The notes beneath the pieces were generated by a model, which saw only the letters and a list, made by a program, of their open reading frames with translations, did not search any database and was not told the DNA's origin. The translations under genes and the position numbers were made by a program. A stretch of DNA of 64,000 nucleotides, taken from assembly GCF_000743525.1 (NCBI RefSeq), contig NZ_JQGK01000001.1:62001-126000 (forward strand), given 5' to 3'. The stretch is from Sulfurospirillum sp. SCADC. Lineage in GTDB: Bacteria; Campylobacterota; Campylobacteria; Campylobacterales; Sulfurospirillaceae. Position 1 is the stretch's first letter, and each line of letters begins with the position of its first letter. Positions 26,092 to 34,944 of this stretch are shown piece after piece.

Positions 26092-27618
26092 ATGGCCGCA
26101 CCTGAGAATAAACGTTATAGCTCAGAAATTGTATCTATAGACCCTTCGTCGCTTGTTTCTTACTCTTATTCTAAAAATGAAATCAAACTCAATAAGCTCG
26201 AAAAAAGTGACAAAAATGCTTTTTTTATCTCCTACCTTCAAGCACGCGACGTTATTAGTGCCACGATAGATGTTAGCCGAAATATTCCCGATAGCGATCT
26301 TAAAGATGCTATAGAAATCAAAGTTTATGATGAATTAGCCCTTGATTCAGCGATTGAATACGTTATTAGCTATATTGAAACGGAATCTAAAGATGCCAAA
26401 AATCGCTCTTTTAATATCTTTATTATTGATGCAACGCTTATTCATTCCAAACTCACACCTATAAAAGAAAAAACGCGCTATATCGATTATGTTACCGCTG
26501 CACCTTTTTTAATTAAAGCACTTTACCGCAAAAATTTCATTGAGGCTGAGGGCACACACTGTTTTGTCTATTTTCAAAAAGCCGATGCTTTTTTGACCAT
26601 CTACAAAGGTGGTGAATACATCTATTCTAAATCACTGCACTACTCACTCAAAGAGATCAACGAAAAATTTTGTGAACTCATTGGTGAACGCATTGATGAA
26701 GAAGATTTTTACAAACTCTTAACCAACGAAGGACTGAGAGCAACCAATAGCCAATACCAACAGAGCTTAATGCAACTTTTTGGAGAAATTTTCTTATACA
26801 TTAGCGATGTTTTAGTCTTCACCAAACGCTCTTACAACATTGATTTTATTGATCGCATCTATTTAGGATCTGAAATTGGTGCATTCTCTGGCATTGAAGA
26901 GTATGGTAAAAGTTACCTTGGATTAGAATCTTTTGAGTTCAATTTTAGCATTGCGATTAACTCCAAAGAGTGGTACATCGATCAAATTCATATTTTAATG
27001 ATGTTGAGTGCTCAGCTTTATATGGAAAATCAAGACGACAATCTTAATTTTTCAATCTACAAAAGACCTCCACCGCTTAAATACAGAGCCTCCGGTAAAC
27101 TGTTAGCCATTATGGCTGCGAGTATTATCTTCAGTCTTGCCTACCCAGCGTATCAATTCGCATACCACTCATTTCTAAGCCTCAAAGCAGCAAAAGAGAC
27201 CAGTGAATACAACGAGCTCTTTCAAAAAACATCCGCGATTCGACAAGAGTTAGCCCAACTCAAAGTTGAAAAAGAAAAAGTGGATACTTTGGTCAACAAT
27301 GAGACCAGTAAGTTTGAATTTAGAAAAAAACTTTTGAGTGAAATCTACAATAAAAAGATCTCCTACCCAATGAAAGCGTTAATACTTTTAGAAATTTTCC
27401 AACTTTCAAACCAAAATGGCTGCAAAGTAGAAGCCATAGAATTTAAGCAAAAACAACTCAACTTTTTTGTGCGTAATCAAAGTGAAAAAAGAATTACAGA
27501 GTTTATCCAAGATTTAACGGCTTTAAAAAAATACAGGATTACAACCGATAAAATTATTCAAGATGATAAAATCAAACTCTATACCAGTAAAATCTCTATA
27601 GGATTGAACGATGAATAG
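26092..27618 (+). CDS. mshI: MshI-like protein (PilM/PilN-type inner-membrane assembly protein)
   Basis: I assign this mainly by position as first of eight genes colinear with mshI-J-K-L-M-N-E-G. The 508-residue protein has a cytoplasmic domain (residues 1-320) with actin-like PilM/GspL character (CFVYFQKADAFLTIYKGGEY), a membrane helix near residues 335-355 (LLAIMAASIIFSLAYPAY) and a periplasmic coiled-coil plus compact end like PilN (FFVRNQSEKRITEFIQDLTA). Such proteins link the motor ATPase to the periplasmic ring. AAAGGGG precedes the start. Sequence identity to known MshI looks low, so the name is provisional. Confidence 0.6.
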   Translation: MAAPENKRYSSEIVSIDPSSLVSYSYSKNEIKLNKLEKSDKNAFFISYLQARDVISATIDVSRNIPDSDLKDAIEIKVYDELALDSAIEYVISYIETESKDAKNRSFNIFIIDATLIHSKLTPIKEKTRYIDYVTAAPFLIKALYRKNFIEAEGTHCFVYFQKADAFLTIYKGGEYIYSKSLHYSLKEINEKFCELIGERIDEEDFYKLLTNEGLRATNSQYQQSLMQLFGEIFLYISDVLVFTKRSYNIDFIDRIYLGSEIGAFSGIEEYGKSYLGLESFEFNFSIAINSKEWYIDQIHILMMLSAQLYMENQDDNLNFSIYKRPPPLKYRASGKLLAIMAASIIFSLAYPAYQFAYHSFLSLKAAKETSEYNELFQKTSAIRQELAQLKVEKEKVDTLVNNETSKFEFRKKLLSEIYNKKISYPMKALILLEIFQLSNQNGCKVEAIEFKQKQLNFFVRNQSEKRITEFIQDLTALKKYRITTDKIIQDDKIKLYTSKISIGLNDE

Positions 27619-28258
27619 TATTGATACGCTTATGGATAAAATTGATCTCTACTTTCAAGGTAAAAAAAGTAGTGAGACGTATCTTGTCTTTGCAATGGTT
27701 TTTACATTGATTGGCTTTTTATTTTACAGCTATCTCTTTCCTATTACTGAAAAAATGCTCAATCAAACCATGCGCAACGCTAAAGAGGTCGAAAAAAAGC
27801 TTCATGATGAGCAAGCCTACTTAACCTCAGTTTCTCGCGATGGAGATTCAACGTTTCTCATTAGAAAAGTAAAATCTGATATTGAAAATGCGAAGCTTCT
27901 GTTGGAAAAAACGACGTTTACCAATGCCTATGTTGACGGTAAGCTCAAAGAGCTCTCTTACCTTCTTTTTAATGACGAAAATTGGGCAAATTTTTTACAC
28001 TCCATTACGCAATTGGCGCAAAAATACGCTGTACGTATTAAGGTCATTGAAAATAAAATCAATGAGCCAAGTATGCAAAAAATTGAACAAATTTTAACCC
28101 TCAAAGTTGATTTTAGTGGCTCATTTGCCAATACCATGAAATTTATGAATGCCATTGAAGAGAGTGAACTGGTTGTGGATATTTATGAACTGAATTGCAC
28201 CGGACAGAAAAACATTGATGGGCAATTTAATATCGCTGTTTGGGGGATGAAGTATTGA
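27611..28258 (+). CDS. mshJ: MshJ-like (PilO-type) pilus assembly protein
   Basis: A 215-residue single-pass protein: a short cytoplasmic start, a membrane helix (YLVFAMVFTLIGFLFYSYLF, residues 25-45), a coiled coil (residues 50-105), then a ferredoxin-like periplasmic domain (LTLKVDFSGSFANTMKFMNA, then ELVVDIYELNC). This is the PilO/GspM plan. It overlaps mshI by eight bases and shares its stop with the start of the next gene. Confidence 0.6.
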   Translation: MNSIDTLMDKIDLYFQGKKSSETYLVFAMVFTLIGFLFYSYLFPITEKMLNQTMRNAKEVEKKLHDEQAYLTSVSRDGDSTFLIRKVKSDIENAKLLLEKTTFTNAYVDGKLKELSYLLFNDENWANFLHSITQLAQKYAVRIKVIENKINEPSMQKIEQILTLKVDFSGSFANTMKFMNAIEESELVVDIYELNCTGQKNIDGQFNIAVWGMKY

Positions 28259-28683
28259 AACCATTACTAAAAACAGTTATAGGGTTATGTTTTTACCTCA
28301 CCCTGATAGATGCAAAAGAGGCTTTATCTCTAGGAAGCGAGGTCAAAGAGTATGACAAAATTTTTGAACGCATTGCTGAGCGCAGAGTGGGTGCTGATGT
28401 CATTATGCTAGACAAACTTGAAAATCCATTTATCAGCATCACGACCGATCAACAAAATCATGATGGCAATGAAACGATGCAACCCATTGTTTATATTTTA
28501 GAAGCAACCTTTGATCAAAAAGCAAAAATTAGTGGCACTTGGTATAAACGAAATGAGACGATAGGCTCCTACAAGCTGACAAAAATTACCCACAATAGTG
28601 TTATTCTCCAAAATGAAATTGAAAAAAAAGAACTTGTAATAAGGACAAAAGATGAGAGCAATGTTAAAATATTTTCCAAATAA
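28255..28683 (+). CDS. mshK: MshK/CtsR-like (PilP-type) periplasmic protein
   Basis: A 142-residue protein with an N-terminal signal helix (KPLLKTVIGLCFYLTLIDA). Its C-terminal beta-rich domain contains YILEATFDQKAKISGTWYK and GSYKLTKITHNSVILQNE, like the secretin-binding domain of PilP and GspC. I use TTG 28255, which overlaps the previous TGA and has GGGGGA six bases upstream. It probably connects the inner-membrane ring to the secretin encoded next, whose start it overlaps by 32 bases. Its position matches ctsR of Campylobacter. Confidence 0.6.
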   Translation: MKPLLKTVIGLCFYLTLIDAKEALSLGSEVKEYDKIFERIAERRVGADVIMLDKLENPFISITTDQQNHDGNETMQPIVYILEATFDQKAKISGTWYKRNETIGSYKLTKITHNSVILQNEIEKKELVIRTKDESNVKIFSK

Positions 28684-30178
28684 CATTATTGCAATAGCAG
28701 CGATATTAGCGATCGCTCTTTCGCCCGTTCACGCTGCTGAAAAAAGTAAGCCATGTGAATATCGCACGTTTAATATCAAAACTAACAACAAAGCCACAGG
28801 GGCTGAGCTCCTTGCCGAACTTGGTGACGTGTGTGATTTTAGTATTGTTGTTAAAGATACCGAAGCAGAAAAAGCACTTGCAAAAAACTTAAATGGTGTC
28901 AACATTAAAAATCTCTCTTTAGATGAAGTCTTTCAACTCGTGATTCAAGACAATGACCTTTTTTACACCTATGATAAAAACTATTTGAAAGTTTCAGCTC
29001 TCAGTACCAAATCCTTTAAAGTAGACTACATCTCTTCCATTCGTGAAGGCAAAGCGGTTATTAACGCCTCTGTAGATGCTACCCCTGTTGAAGCAACAGG
29101 AAGTGGAACCAAAAACACAACAACCCAAAGTCAAAACTCTATCTCTTCCAATGAATCCTTTGATTTTTGGAAGACAATCTCAACGGAGCTTACCTCTGTT
29201 TTAAACACAGGAGGAGAGAGTTACAAAGCCTCTTCACCGATTATCAACGCCAATGCAGGTATGATCACCGTCACAGCAACCAAAAAGCAGTTGGATCGTG
29301 TTTCTGATTATATCGATCTTTTGAAAGATAGGCTCCATAGGCAAGTGTTGATTGATGTCTCCATTATCTCTGTCGCACTAAGCAGTAGCAATAAAACAGG
29401 TGTAGATTGGAGTAAGTTTCAACTTGGATTTAGCAGTAGCTCTATTTTGAACAATAGCAATCAAGGACAAACAGGACATACCTATACAGATTCGACTGCA
29501 GCAACATATTATGATAATGCGATTACGAAAAATTATAATAGTTTAACCGTTGTGAATGACGCTGTCTTCTCCGTTTCTGGTTTGATTGATTTTCTAGGTT
29601 CAAGTGGTGACACTAAGGTTGTTTCGAGTCCAAAAGTTCTCACAATGAATAATCAACAAGCATTGATCACGGTTGGTGATAATATCAATTACCGAATACC
29701 CGAAGAGACAAGCTCAACAGAGACCACCACAAGCATCGCTACAACGTATACGAATTACTCCATTTTTATTGGCGTGCTACTTAATATCACCCCTGAAATT
29801 TCAGAAGATAATGAGATTATTCTTCGCATTAACCCTTCGGTCAGTAATTTTAAATACTCTAGTGATGATGAGCAGCAAACAACGCCTAGAGAAATTGCAC
29901 CTGATACCCAAGAGAAAAAGCTCTCCACGGTTGTTAAAGTAAAAGATGGCAGTACGATCATTCTAGGAGGTCTTATTGCGACAACCAAAGGCAAAGAAGA
30001 AAGCAGCGTGCCCCTGCTCAGTAGCATTCCTCTCTTAGGAGAAGCGTTTAAACACTCTGCCGATACCGTATCAACCAATGAGCTTGTTTTTGTCATTACC
30101 CCACGCCTTATAGGGACGAAAGGGACGGATAAGGCAACGCTTAAAGATCTTGGATACAGCCAAAGAATATATGAATAG
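28652..30178 (+). CDS. mshL: Secretin of MSHA/Cts type (outer-membrane pilus pore)
   Basis: The outer-membrane ring through which a pilus or DNA would pass. The 508-residue protein has a signal peptide (IIAIAAILAIALSPVHAAEK), an N-terminal secretin/TonB-type domain, a Ser/Thr/Asn-rich linker near residue 150, and the C-terminal secretin core with RQVLIDVSIISVALSS, VVSSPKVLTMNNQQALITVG and the signature VPLLSSIPLLGEAFKH. It corresponds to MshL of MSHA pili and CtsD of Campylobacter transformation. AAGGACAAAAG precedes the start. Confidence 0.88.
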   Translation: MRAMLKYFPNNIIAIAAILAIALSPVHAAEKSKPCEYRTFNIKTNNKATGAELLAELGDVCDFSIVVKDTEAEKALAKNLNGVNIKNLSLDEVFQLVIQDNDLFYTYDKNYLKVSALSTKSFKVDYISSIREGKAVINASVDATPVEATGSGTKNTTTQSQNSISSNESFDFWKTISTELTSVLNTGGESYKASSPIINANAGMITVTATKKQLDRVSDYIDLLKDRLHRQVLIDVSIISVALSSSNKTGVDWSKFQLGFSSSSILNNSNQGQTGHTYTDSTAATYYDNAITKNYNSLTVVNDAVFSVSGLIDFLGSSGDTKVVSSPKVLTMNNQQALITVGDNINYRIPEETSSTETTTSIATTYTNYSIFIGVLLNITPEISEDNEIILRINPSVSNFKYSSDDEQQTTPREIAPDTQEKKLSTVVKVKDGSTIILGGLIATTKGKEESSVPLLSSIPLLGEAFKHSADTVSTNELVFVITPRLIGTKGTDKATLKDLGYSQRIYE

Positions 30179-30980
30179 CCACTATAGCGATCTGAAAACC
30201 ATCTTTGTTGATGGTGAAATCTTTGATTATGTGAATTTAGATAAATCGGCAATGGCCTATGATAAATTGGTGCAAACATTAGATAAGCCTTTAAAGCTTA
30301 TCTTATTTTATGGAAAACCAGGTACGGGTAAAACCTTTTTGCTCCAAAAAATTTACAATGACTTAAAAACCAAAAAACGTATTATTTTTTTCCCGCGTCC
30401 TTTTTTTGAAGAGCGAGCTTTGATTAAAGCACTGTATGAGCATATTTTTGGGAGAACTTCTCCAGAGTTTTCCAATTACAATGAATTTTTAGCGCTACTT
30501 AGTAAACATATTACGTCTACCGATCAAGCTATTACGGTTCTCATTGATGAGGCACAGCTTTATCCCACAGATTTGATCGAGAAAATTCGTCTGATGGCAG
30601 ATTCTCGTTTATTCAAATTTTTGTTTACCGTTCATAAGACCGAAAAAGAGGACTTACTCGCCAAAGATTACTTCCAAACACGTATTTGGGAGACCATTGA
30701 GATAGACAATGCCTCACAAAATGAGATCAAAACCTATATCGAAAAAAAGCTTCTGTTTCATAATCGTTTTGAATTTCTGAATCTTTTTAAGGATAAACAC
30801 TATAAATTAATTGCAAAATTGACAGGTGGAAATTTGAGAACGATCAACAAACTTCTCTATAAACTCTTTGAAATTTTAGAGTATTATGATGAGCATAAAC
30901 CCTCTGTTGTCAAAAGTAATGCTTTACATGTAAAATACCTTGAGATGGCTGGCATTAGTTTAGGGATGATCCATGCTTAG
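30171..30980 (+). CDS. mshM: MshM/CtsP-like AAA ATPase
   Basis: An ExeA-type ATPase of 269 residues with Walker A FYGKPGTGKTFLLQK near residue 50 and Walker B TVLIDEAQLYPTDLIEKI near residue 130. The C-terminal part with GGNLRTINKLLYKLFEIL is typical of the lid. The family helps assemble secretins. I choose ATG 30171, which overlaps the mshL stop; TTG 30150 is an alternative. It contains the only exact iterated palindrome of the operon body (30923-30934, read as LHVK). Confidence 0.75.
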   Translation: MNSHYSDLKTIFVDGEIFDYVNLDKSAMAYDKLVQTLDKPLKLILFYGKPGTGKTFLLQKIYNDLKTKKRIIFFPRPFFEERALIKALYEHIFGRTSPEFSNYNEFLALLSKHITSTDQAITVLIDEAQLYPTDLIEKIRLMADSRLFKFLFTVHKTEKEDLLAKDYFQTRIWETIEIDNASQNEIKTYIEKKLLFHNRFEFLNLFKDKHYKLIAKLTGGNLRTINKLLYKLFEILEYYDEHKPSVVKSNALHVKYLEMAGISLGMIHA

Positions 30981-31851
30981 TACCGCAGAAATTGTTGAGC
31001 TCGAAAAAAAAGTTTCTCAGTACCGACTGAAGCAGCGTTTGCATTACCTCATTATCGGCTCATCTCTCTTCCTCTTTGTACTGATTGGACTCTTTTTTTA
31101 CCCTCTGGTACTCAATCTTCTCAATTCAAAAGAGAAAGAGTCTGCTGCAGTTACACAGATGTACAATGGGGAACATAATCTTTCAACCACAACCATCGTT
31201 TCAGCAAACGTATCTGAAGTCAATAATAGCACACCAAAAGAGACACCTTTAGCATCCAACAGTATACAAAAAGCAGATGACACGCTTGTTCTTCAGCTTC
31301 CTGTCATTGGAAAAAATAGTTCTGAAAAGAAGCCATCCTATCTTCCTGAACCGGTAGAAAAGAAGAGTACTTCTGGCATTTATGAAGAAGAACTTGAAAA
31401 TAAAGTGCTTACACGAAAAACACCTAACACCATTAATGATGAGAGTTTTTATCGAAGCAAAGAGGAAAAAATCGATACTATGCTCCTTCCACCACCTCTT
31501 TTGGAAGAACCCAAGCCAAAGGGGGTTATTAAAATTGAAACCCAAGAGGTTCATTCCATCCAATATCTCAAAGATAAATTTGAAAAAACACACAACATTA
31601 CTTTTGCATTAATGCTTGCGGAAGAGTATTACCTTGCTAAAAATTACACTGAAAGTAATAAGTGGGCATTGATTGCCAATAATGTTGATTCTGAAAATGA
31701 AAAAAGCTGGATTTGGTTTGCAAAATCCAAAATCAAATTAGGGCATAAAGAAGATGCGGCACTAGCACTTAAAGCCTATTTGAAAAACAATAAGTCACAA
31801 GCAGCGCAAAGTTTACTCAACCAAATCGCAGTAGGAGAAGTCATTGATTAA
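30973..31851 (+). CDS. mshN: MshN/CtsX-like single-pass TPR protein
   Basis: A 292-residue protein with a short cytoplasmic start, one membrane helix (LIIGSSLFLFVLIGLFFYPL, residues 25-45), a low-complexity Ser/Thr/Pro/Lys linker, and a C-terminal tetratricopeptide-like region (FALMLAEEYYLAKNYTESNK, then SWIWFAKSKIKLGHKEDAAL). This is the architecture of MshN, and its place matches ctsX in Campylobacter. It overlaps the ATPase gene by eight bases. The name rests on position and architecture. Confidence 0.6.
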   Translation: MLSTAEIVELEKKVSQYRLKQRLHYLIIGSSLFLFVLIGLFFYPLVLNLLNSKEKESAAVTQMYNGEHNLSTTTIVSANVSEVNNSTPKETPLASNSIQKADDTLVLQLPVIGKNSSEKKPSYLPEPVEKKSTSGIYEEELENKVLTRKTPNTINDESFYRSKEEKIDTMLLPPPLLEEPKPKGVIKIETQEVHSIQYLKDKFEKTHNITFALMLAEEYYLAKNYTESNKWALIANNVDSENEKSWIWFAKSKIKLGHKEDAALALKAYLKNNKSQAAQSLLNQIAVGEVID

Positions 31852-31917
31852 AATGAATTGGTTTCTTTGTATGAGAAATGGTACAATAGCCAAAATTTAT
31901 CAACAATGGTAGAGACA

Positions 31918-33669
31918 ATGAACGATATTACAAACACCCTCTTAACCTATCTTATTCACAACCGTATTATCGATGAAACCAGTGCTGCTAAAATCAAAGA
32001 CGAGATAAAACAAAATAGCCACAAAGTTTTGGGTGAAATTCTCTTGGAGAATAACTTTTTCACCAAAGAAGATCTGCTAATTTTAGTGATAGAGTTTTTT
32101 AAAAAAGGGTATTTGAACTTAGAAGATGTCAATGCTAACTTTGCCATTGAGAGTGAAAAATTCTTACAAGCTTTAGCCAAAAATCTTAACTATGAGTATC
32201 TTGATCTTGACTCGATTGACATTGACTATCGTCTAGCCTCTAAACTTCCTTTTGCACAGCTCAAAAAATACAAAGCATTGCCGATTCACGAAGATGAGAT
32301 CAATATTTTTGTAGCGCTTAAGGATCCTTTGGATATTAATGCCCAAGAGGGCGTTCAGCGAATTTTTCCACGAAAACTCCTCAAAGTCATCATTGCAGAG
32401 CCTTCTCAAATTGATAAATACCTGATCAAAATGGAACTGGGCGAGAGCATTAAAGGATTGATTGGCGAGATTCGCAAAGAGATTACCTCCAGTGCGGCTG
32501 AAAATCCTCAAGAGTCTTCAGGTATTTTAAAACTGATTGAGATTATTCTTAAAACTTCGATTCTAGCACGTGCGAGTGATATTCACATTGAACCAACCGA
32601 GAACAACTGTATTGTCCGTAGCCGAATTGATGGCATGCTGACAGAGACATTTATTTTTGACAAAGATATTTACCCTCCGCTTGCATCACGCATGAAACTG
32701 CTCTCAAATATGGATATTGCCGAGAAACGCAAACCCCAAGATGGTCGCTTTTCGGCTACGATTCTTGGGCGTGAGTATGACTTTAGGATTTCAGCCCTTC
32801 CTACGATCAATGGCGAGTCCATTGTTATTCGTATTTTGGATAAATCCAAAGTGATGATTAAGATTGAAGATTTGGGAATGCAACCAGCAACCTATGCTAA
32901 GTTTGCTCAAGCGATGCGTACCCCTTATGGTATTATCTTTGTAACAGGACCTACAGGTAGTGGTAAAACAACCACACTGTATGCAGCGCTTAATGCGATT
33001 AAAAGTGTGCAAAGTAAAATCATTACCGTTGAAGATCCGGTGGAGTACCAACTCAACCTAACTCAGCAAGTTCAAGTCAATGAAAAAGCAAATCTTACCT
33101 TTGCCTCGGCTCTGCGCTCAATTTTACGCCAAGATCCTGATATTATCATGATTGGTGAGGTACGTGATACCGAAACCTTGCGCATTGCTGTTCAAGCAGC
33201 ACTCACAGGTCACTTGGTCTTTTCAACACTCCACACCAATGATGCCATTAGTGCTGTTACAAGGGTCGTAGATATGGGAATTGAACCTTATTTGATCAGT
33301 GGTTCTCTCATTGCCATTGAAGCGCAACGATTGGTACGTAAACTCTGCCCTTATTGCAAAACAAAATACACTCTTCCTAAAACAGCTTTAGATGAAATCC
33401 AAGCAATGCTGCCTGAAGATTATCAATTTTACAAACATAATGGCTGCGAGAAATGTTCTCAAACAGGCTATTTAGGACGTGAAATGATCTCAGAAATTCT
33501 ACCCATTAGTGAGAAAATTTCCAGCATGATCGCCCAAGGTGCTTCCAAAAGTGAAATTAAAGAGCAAGCCATTAAAGAGGGCTTTTGTGACATGTATCAA
33601 GATGGTATTACACGCGCAGCCAAAGGCATTACCTCACTCGATGAGATTGCAAGGGTGGCAAAAGGATGA
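31918..33669 (+). CDS. mshE: MshE/CtsE-type secretion ATPase (GspE family)
   Basis: The extension motor of the pilus-type machine. From ATG 31918 it has 583 residues (TTG 31858 and ATG 31906 are alternatives). The N-terminal half carries two GspE/MshEN-type domains. The motor has Walker A GPTGSGKTTTLYAAL near residue 345, the Asp box, Walker B ILRQDPDIIMIGEVRDTETL, the His box LTGHLVFSTLHTNDA, and a tetracysteine zinc site (CPYC and CEKC near residues 478-520). Strong match to the GspE/PilB/MshE family; colinear with ctsE. It overlaps the next gene by four bases. Confidence 0.92.
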   Translation: MNDITNTLLTYLIHNRIIDETSAAKIKDEIKQNSHKVLGEILLENNFFTKEDLLILVIEFFKKGYLNLEDVNANFAIESEKFLQALAKNLNYEYLDLDSIDIDYRLASKLPFAQLKKYKALPIHEDEINIFVALKDPLDINAQEGVQRIFPRKLLKVIIAEPSQIDKYLIKMELGESIKGLIGEIRKEITSSAAENPQESSGILKLIEIILKTSILARASDIHIEPTENNCIVRSRIDGMLTETFIFDKDIYPPLASRMKLLSNMDIAEKRKPQDGRFSATILGREYDFRISALPTINGESIVIRILDKSKVMIKIEDLGMQPATYAKFAQAMRTPYGIIFVTGPTGSGKTTTLYAALNAIKSVQSKIITVEDPVEYQLNLTQQVQVNEKANLTFASALRSILRQDPDIIMIGEVRDTETLRIAVQAALTGHLVFSTLHTNDAISAVTRVVDMGIEPYLISGSLIAIEAQRLVRKLCPYCKTKYTLPKTALDEIQAMLPEDYQFYKHNGCEKCSQTGYLGREMISEILPISEKISSMIAQGASKSEIKEQAIKEGFCDMYQDGITRAAKGITSLDEIARVAKG

Positions 33670-34907
33670 AGTATTTTGAAGTGAACTACCTTTTTAAAGG
33701 TCAAAAAACCAAAACTATTGTCAAATCACCGAATCGTAGCGATGCCATTGCCATTGCCAAAGTTAAGATTCCTGGCGTTATTATAAACGTTAAAGAGACT
33801 TCTGCGCCCCTTGAAGACCAACTGGGTGAATTAAAAACGCAGTTTTTAGGAGCTCTTTTTCGTAAAAAAATTAAAATGCCAAACCTTATTGCTGCGATTA
33901 GGCAACTGAGTGTTATGACCAATGCAGGTATTTCCATTCACGATAGCGTCAAAGAAGTTGCCAATGTAACGGTTGATAAATCGCTTAAAGAGATCTTTAA
34001 CAGTGTCAATGATGATCTCAACTCGGGGCTTAGTCTTACACAAGCCTTAATGAGTTACCGTGAAGAGGTTGGCGATGTGACACTCGCACTGGTTGAGCTG
34101 GGTGAAAGTACCGGTAACATGGCAGAATCTTTGGAAAAACTTGCAGAGATTCTTGAAGAGATAGAAGAAAACAGACAAAAATTTAAAAAAGCGATGCGGT
34201 ATCCTATTACAGTTGTTATTGCCATTGCCATTGCTTTTTCAATTTTAATGGTCTATGTTGTCCCTAAATTTAAAGATATTTTCTCAAAACTTAAAGCGGA
34301 ACTTCCTCTGCCTACGAAGATTCTTCTTTTTATGGAAAACCTGATTAATCATTACGGGCTCTATCTTCTTGCGGCGATTTTTATCACTATTGTTCTTTTT
34401 AAATACCTACTGGTGCATAACGAAGAGTTCAAGAAAAAGTATGATCAATATATTCTCAAGCTTTATCTGATTGGTAACATTATCTTTTATGCCACACTGA
34501 GTCGTTTTTGCCTTGTCTTCACCGAACTTATTCGTGCAGGTATTCCCATCGCGGATGCTTTGGATACAGCTTTGTTAACGCTGGATAATACCCATCTTAA
34601 AAAAAGACTCTCCGCGGTCAAAGTCTCCGTTCAACGCGGTATCTCACTGACCGAATCGTTTCGTGATACAGGGCTTTTTGAAGGAATGTTGATTCAGATG
34701 ATTCAAGCAGGTGAGCAAAGTGGTACGCTGGATAAAATGCTTGAAAAAGTGACACAATACTTCAAGTCACGCTTTAGTCAAATTATCGATAATATCGCAA
34801 GTTATATTGAGCCGATCCTGCTTGGATTTATCGCAGCGATGGTTCTGTTAATGGCACTTGGTATTTTTATGCCGATGTGGGATATGGCAAAAGCGGTTAA
34901 ATCGTAA
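33666..34907 (+). CDS. mshG: MshG/CtsF-type inner-membrane platform protein (GspF family)
   Basis: The polytopic platform that the ATPase turns. The 413-residue protein has the two repeated GspF domains, each with the pattern seen in AIRQLSVMTNAGISIHDSVK (near 75) and SRFCLVFTELIRAGIPIADA (near 275). Three membrane helices are present near 172-195, 225-250 and 380-405. Last gene of the operon; a perfect 22-base hairpin centred on the iterated palindrome follows at 34915-34936. Confidence 0.92.
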   Translation: MKYFEVNYLFKGQKTKTIVKSPNRSDAIAIAKVKIPGVIINVKETSAPLEDQLGELKTQFLGALFRKKIKMPNLIAAIRQLSVMTNAGISIHDSVKEVANVTVDKSLKEIFNSVNDDLNSGLSLTQALMSYREEVGDVTLALVELGESTGNMAESLEKLAEILEEIEENRQKFKKAMRYPITVVIAIAIAFSILMVYVVPKFKDIFSKLKAELPLPTKILLFMENLINHYGLYLLAAIFITIVLFKYLLVHNEEFKKKYDQYILKLYLIGNIIFYATLSRFCLVFTELIRAGIPIADALDTALLTLDNTHLKKRLSAVKVSVQRGISLTESFRDTGLFEGMLIQMIQAGEQSGTLDKMLEKVTQYFKSRFSQIIDNIASYIEPILLGFIAAMVLLMALGIFMPMWDMAKAVKS

Positions 34908-34914
34908 TCAAAAT

Positions 34915-34936
34915 CTTGCCTTACATGTAAGGCAAG
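34915..34936. terminator. 22-base perfect palindrome centred on TTACATGTAA between convergent genes
   Basis: CTTGCC, the core TTACATGTAA, and GGCAAG form one uninterrupted palindrome between the convergent mshG and 147-residue protein genes. It could end transcription from both sides. There is no long T run, so terminator function is likely but not certain. Confidence 0.55.
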
Positions 34937-34944
34937 TGTCGTCC

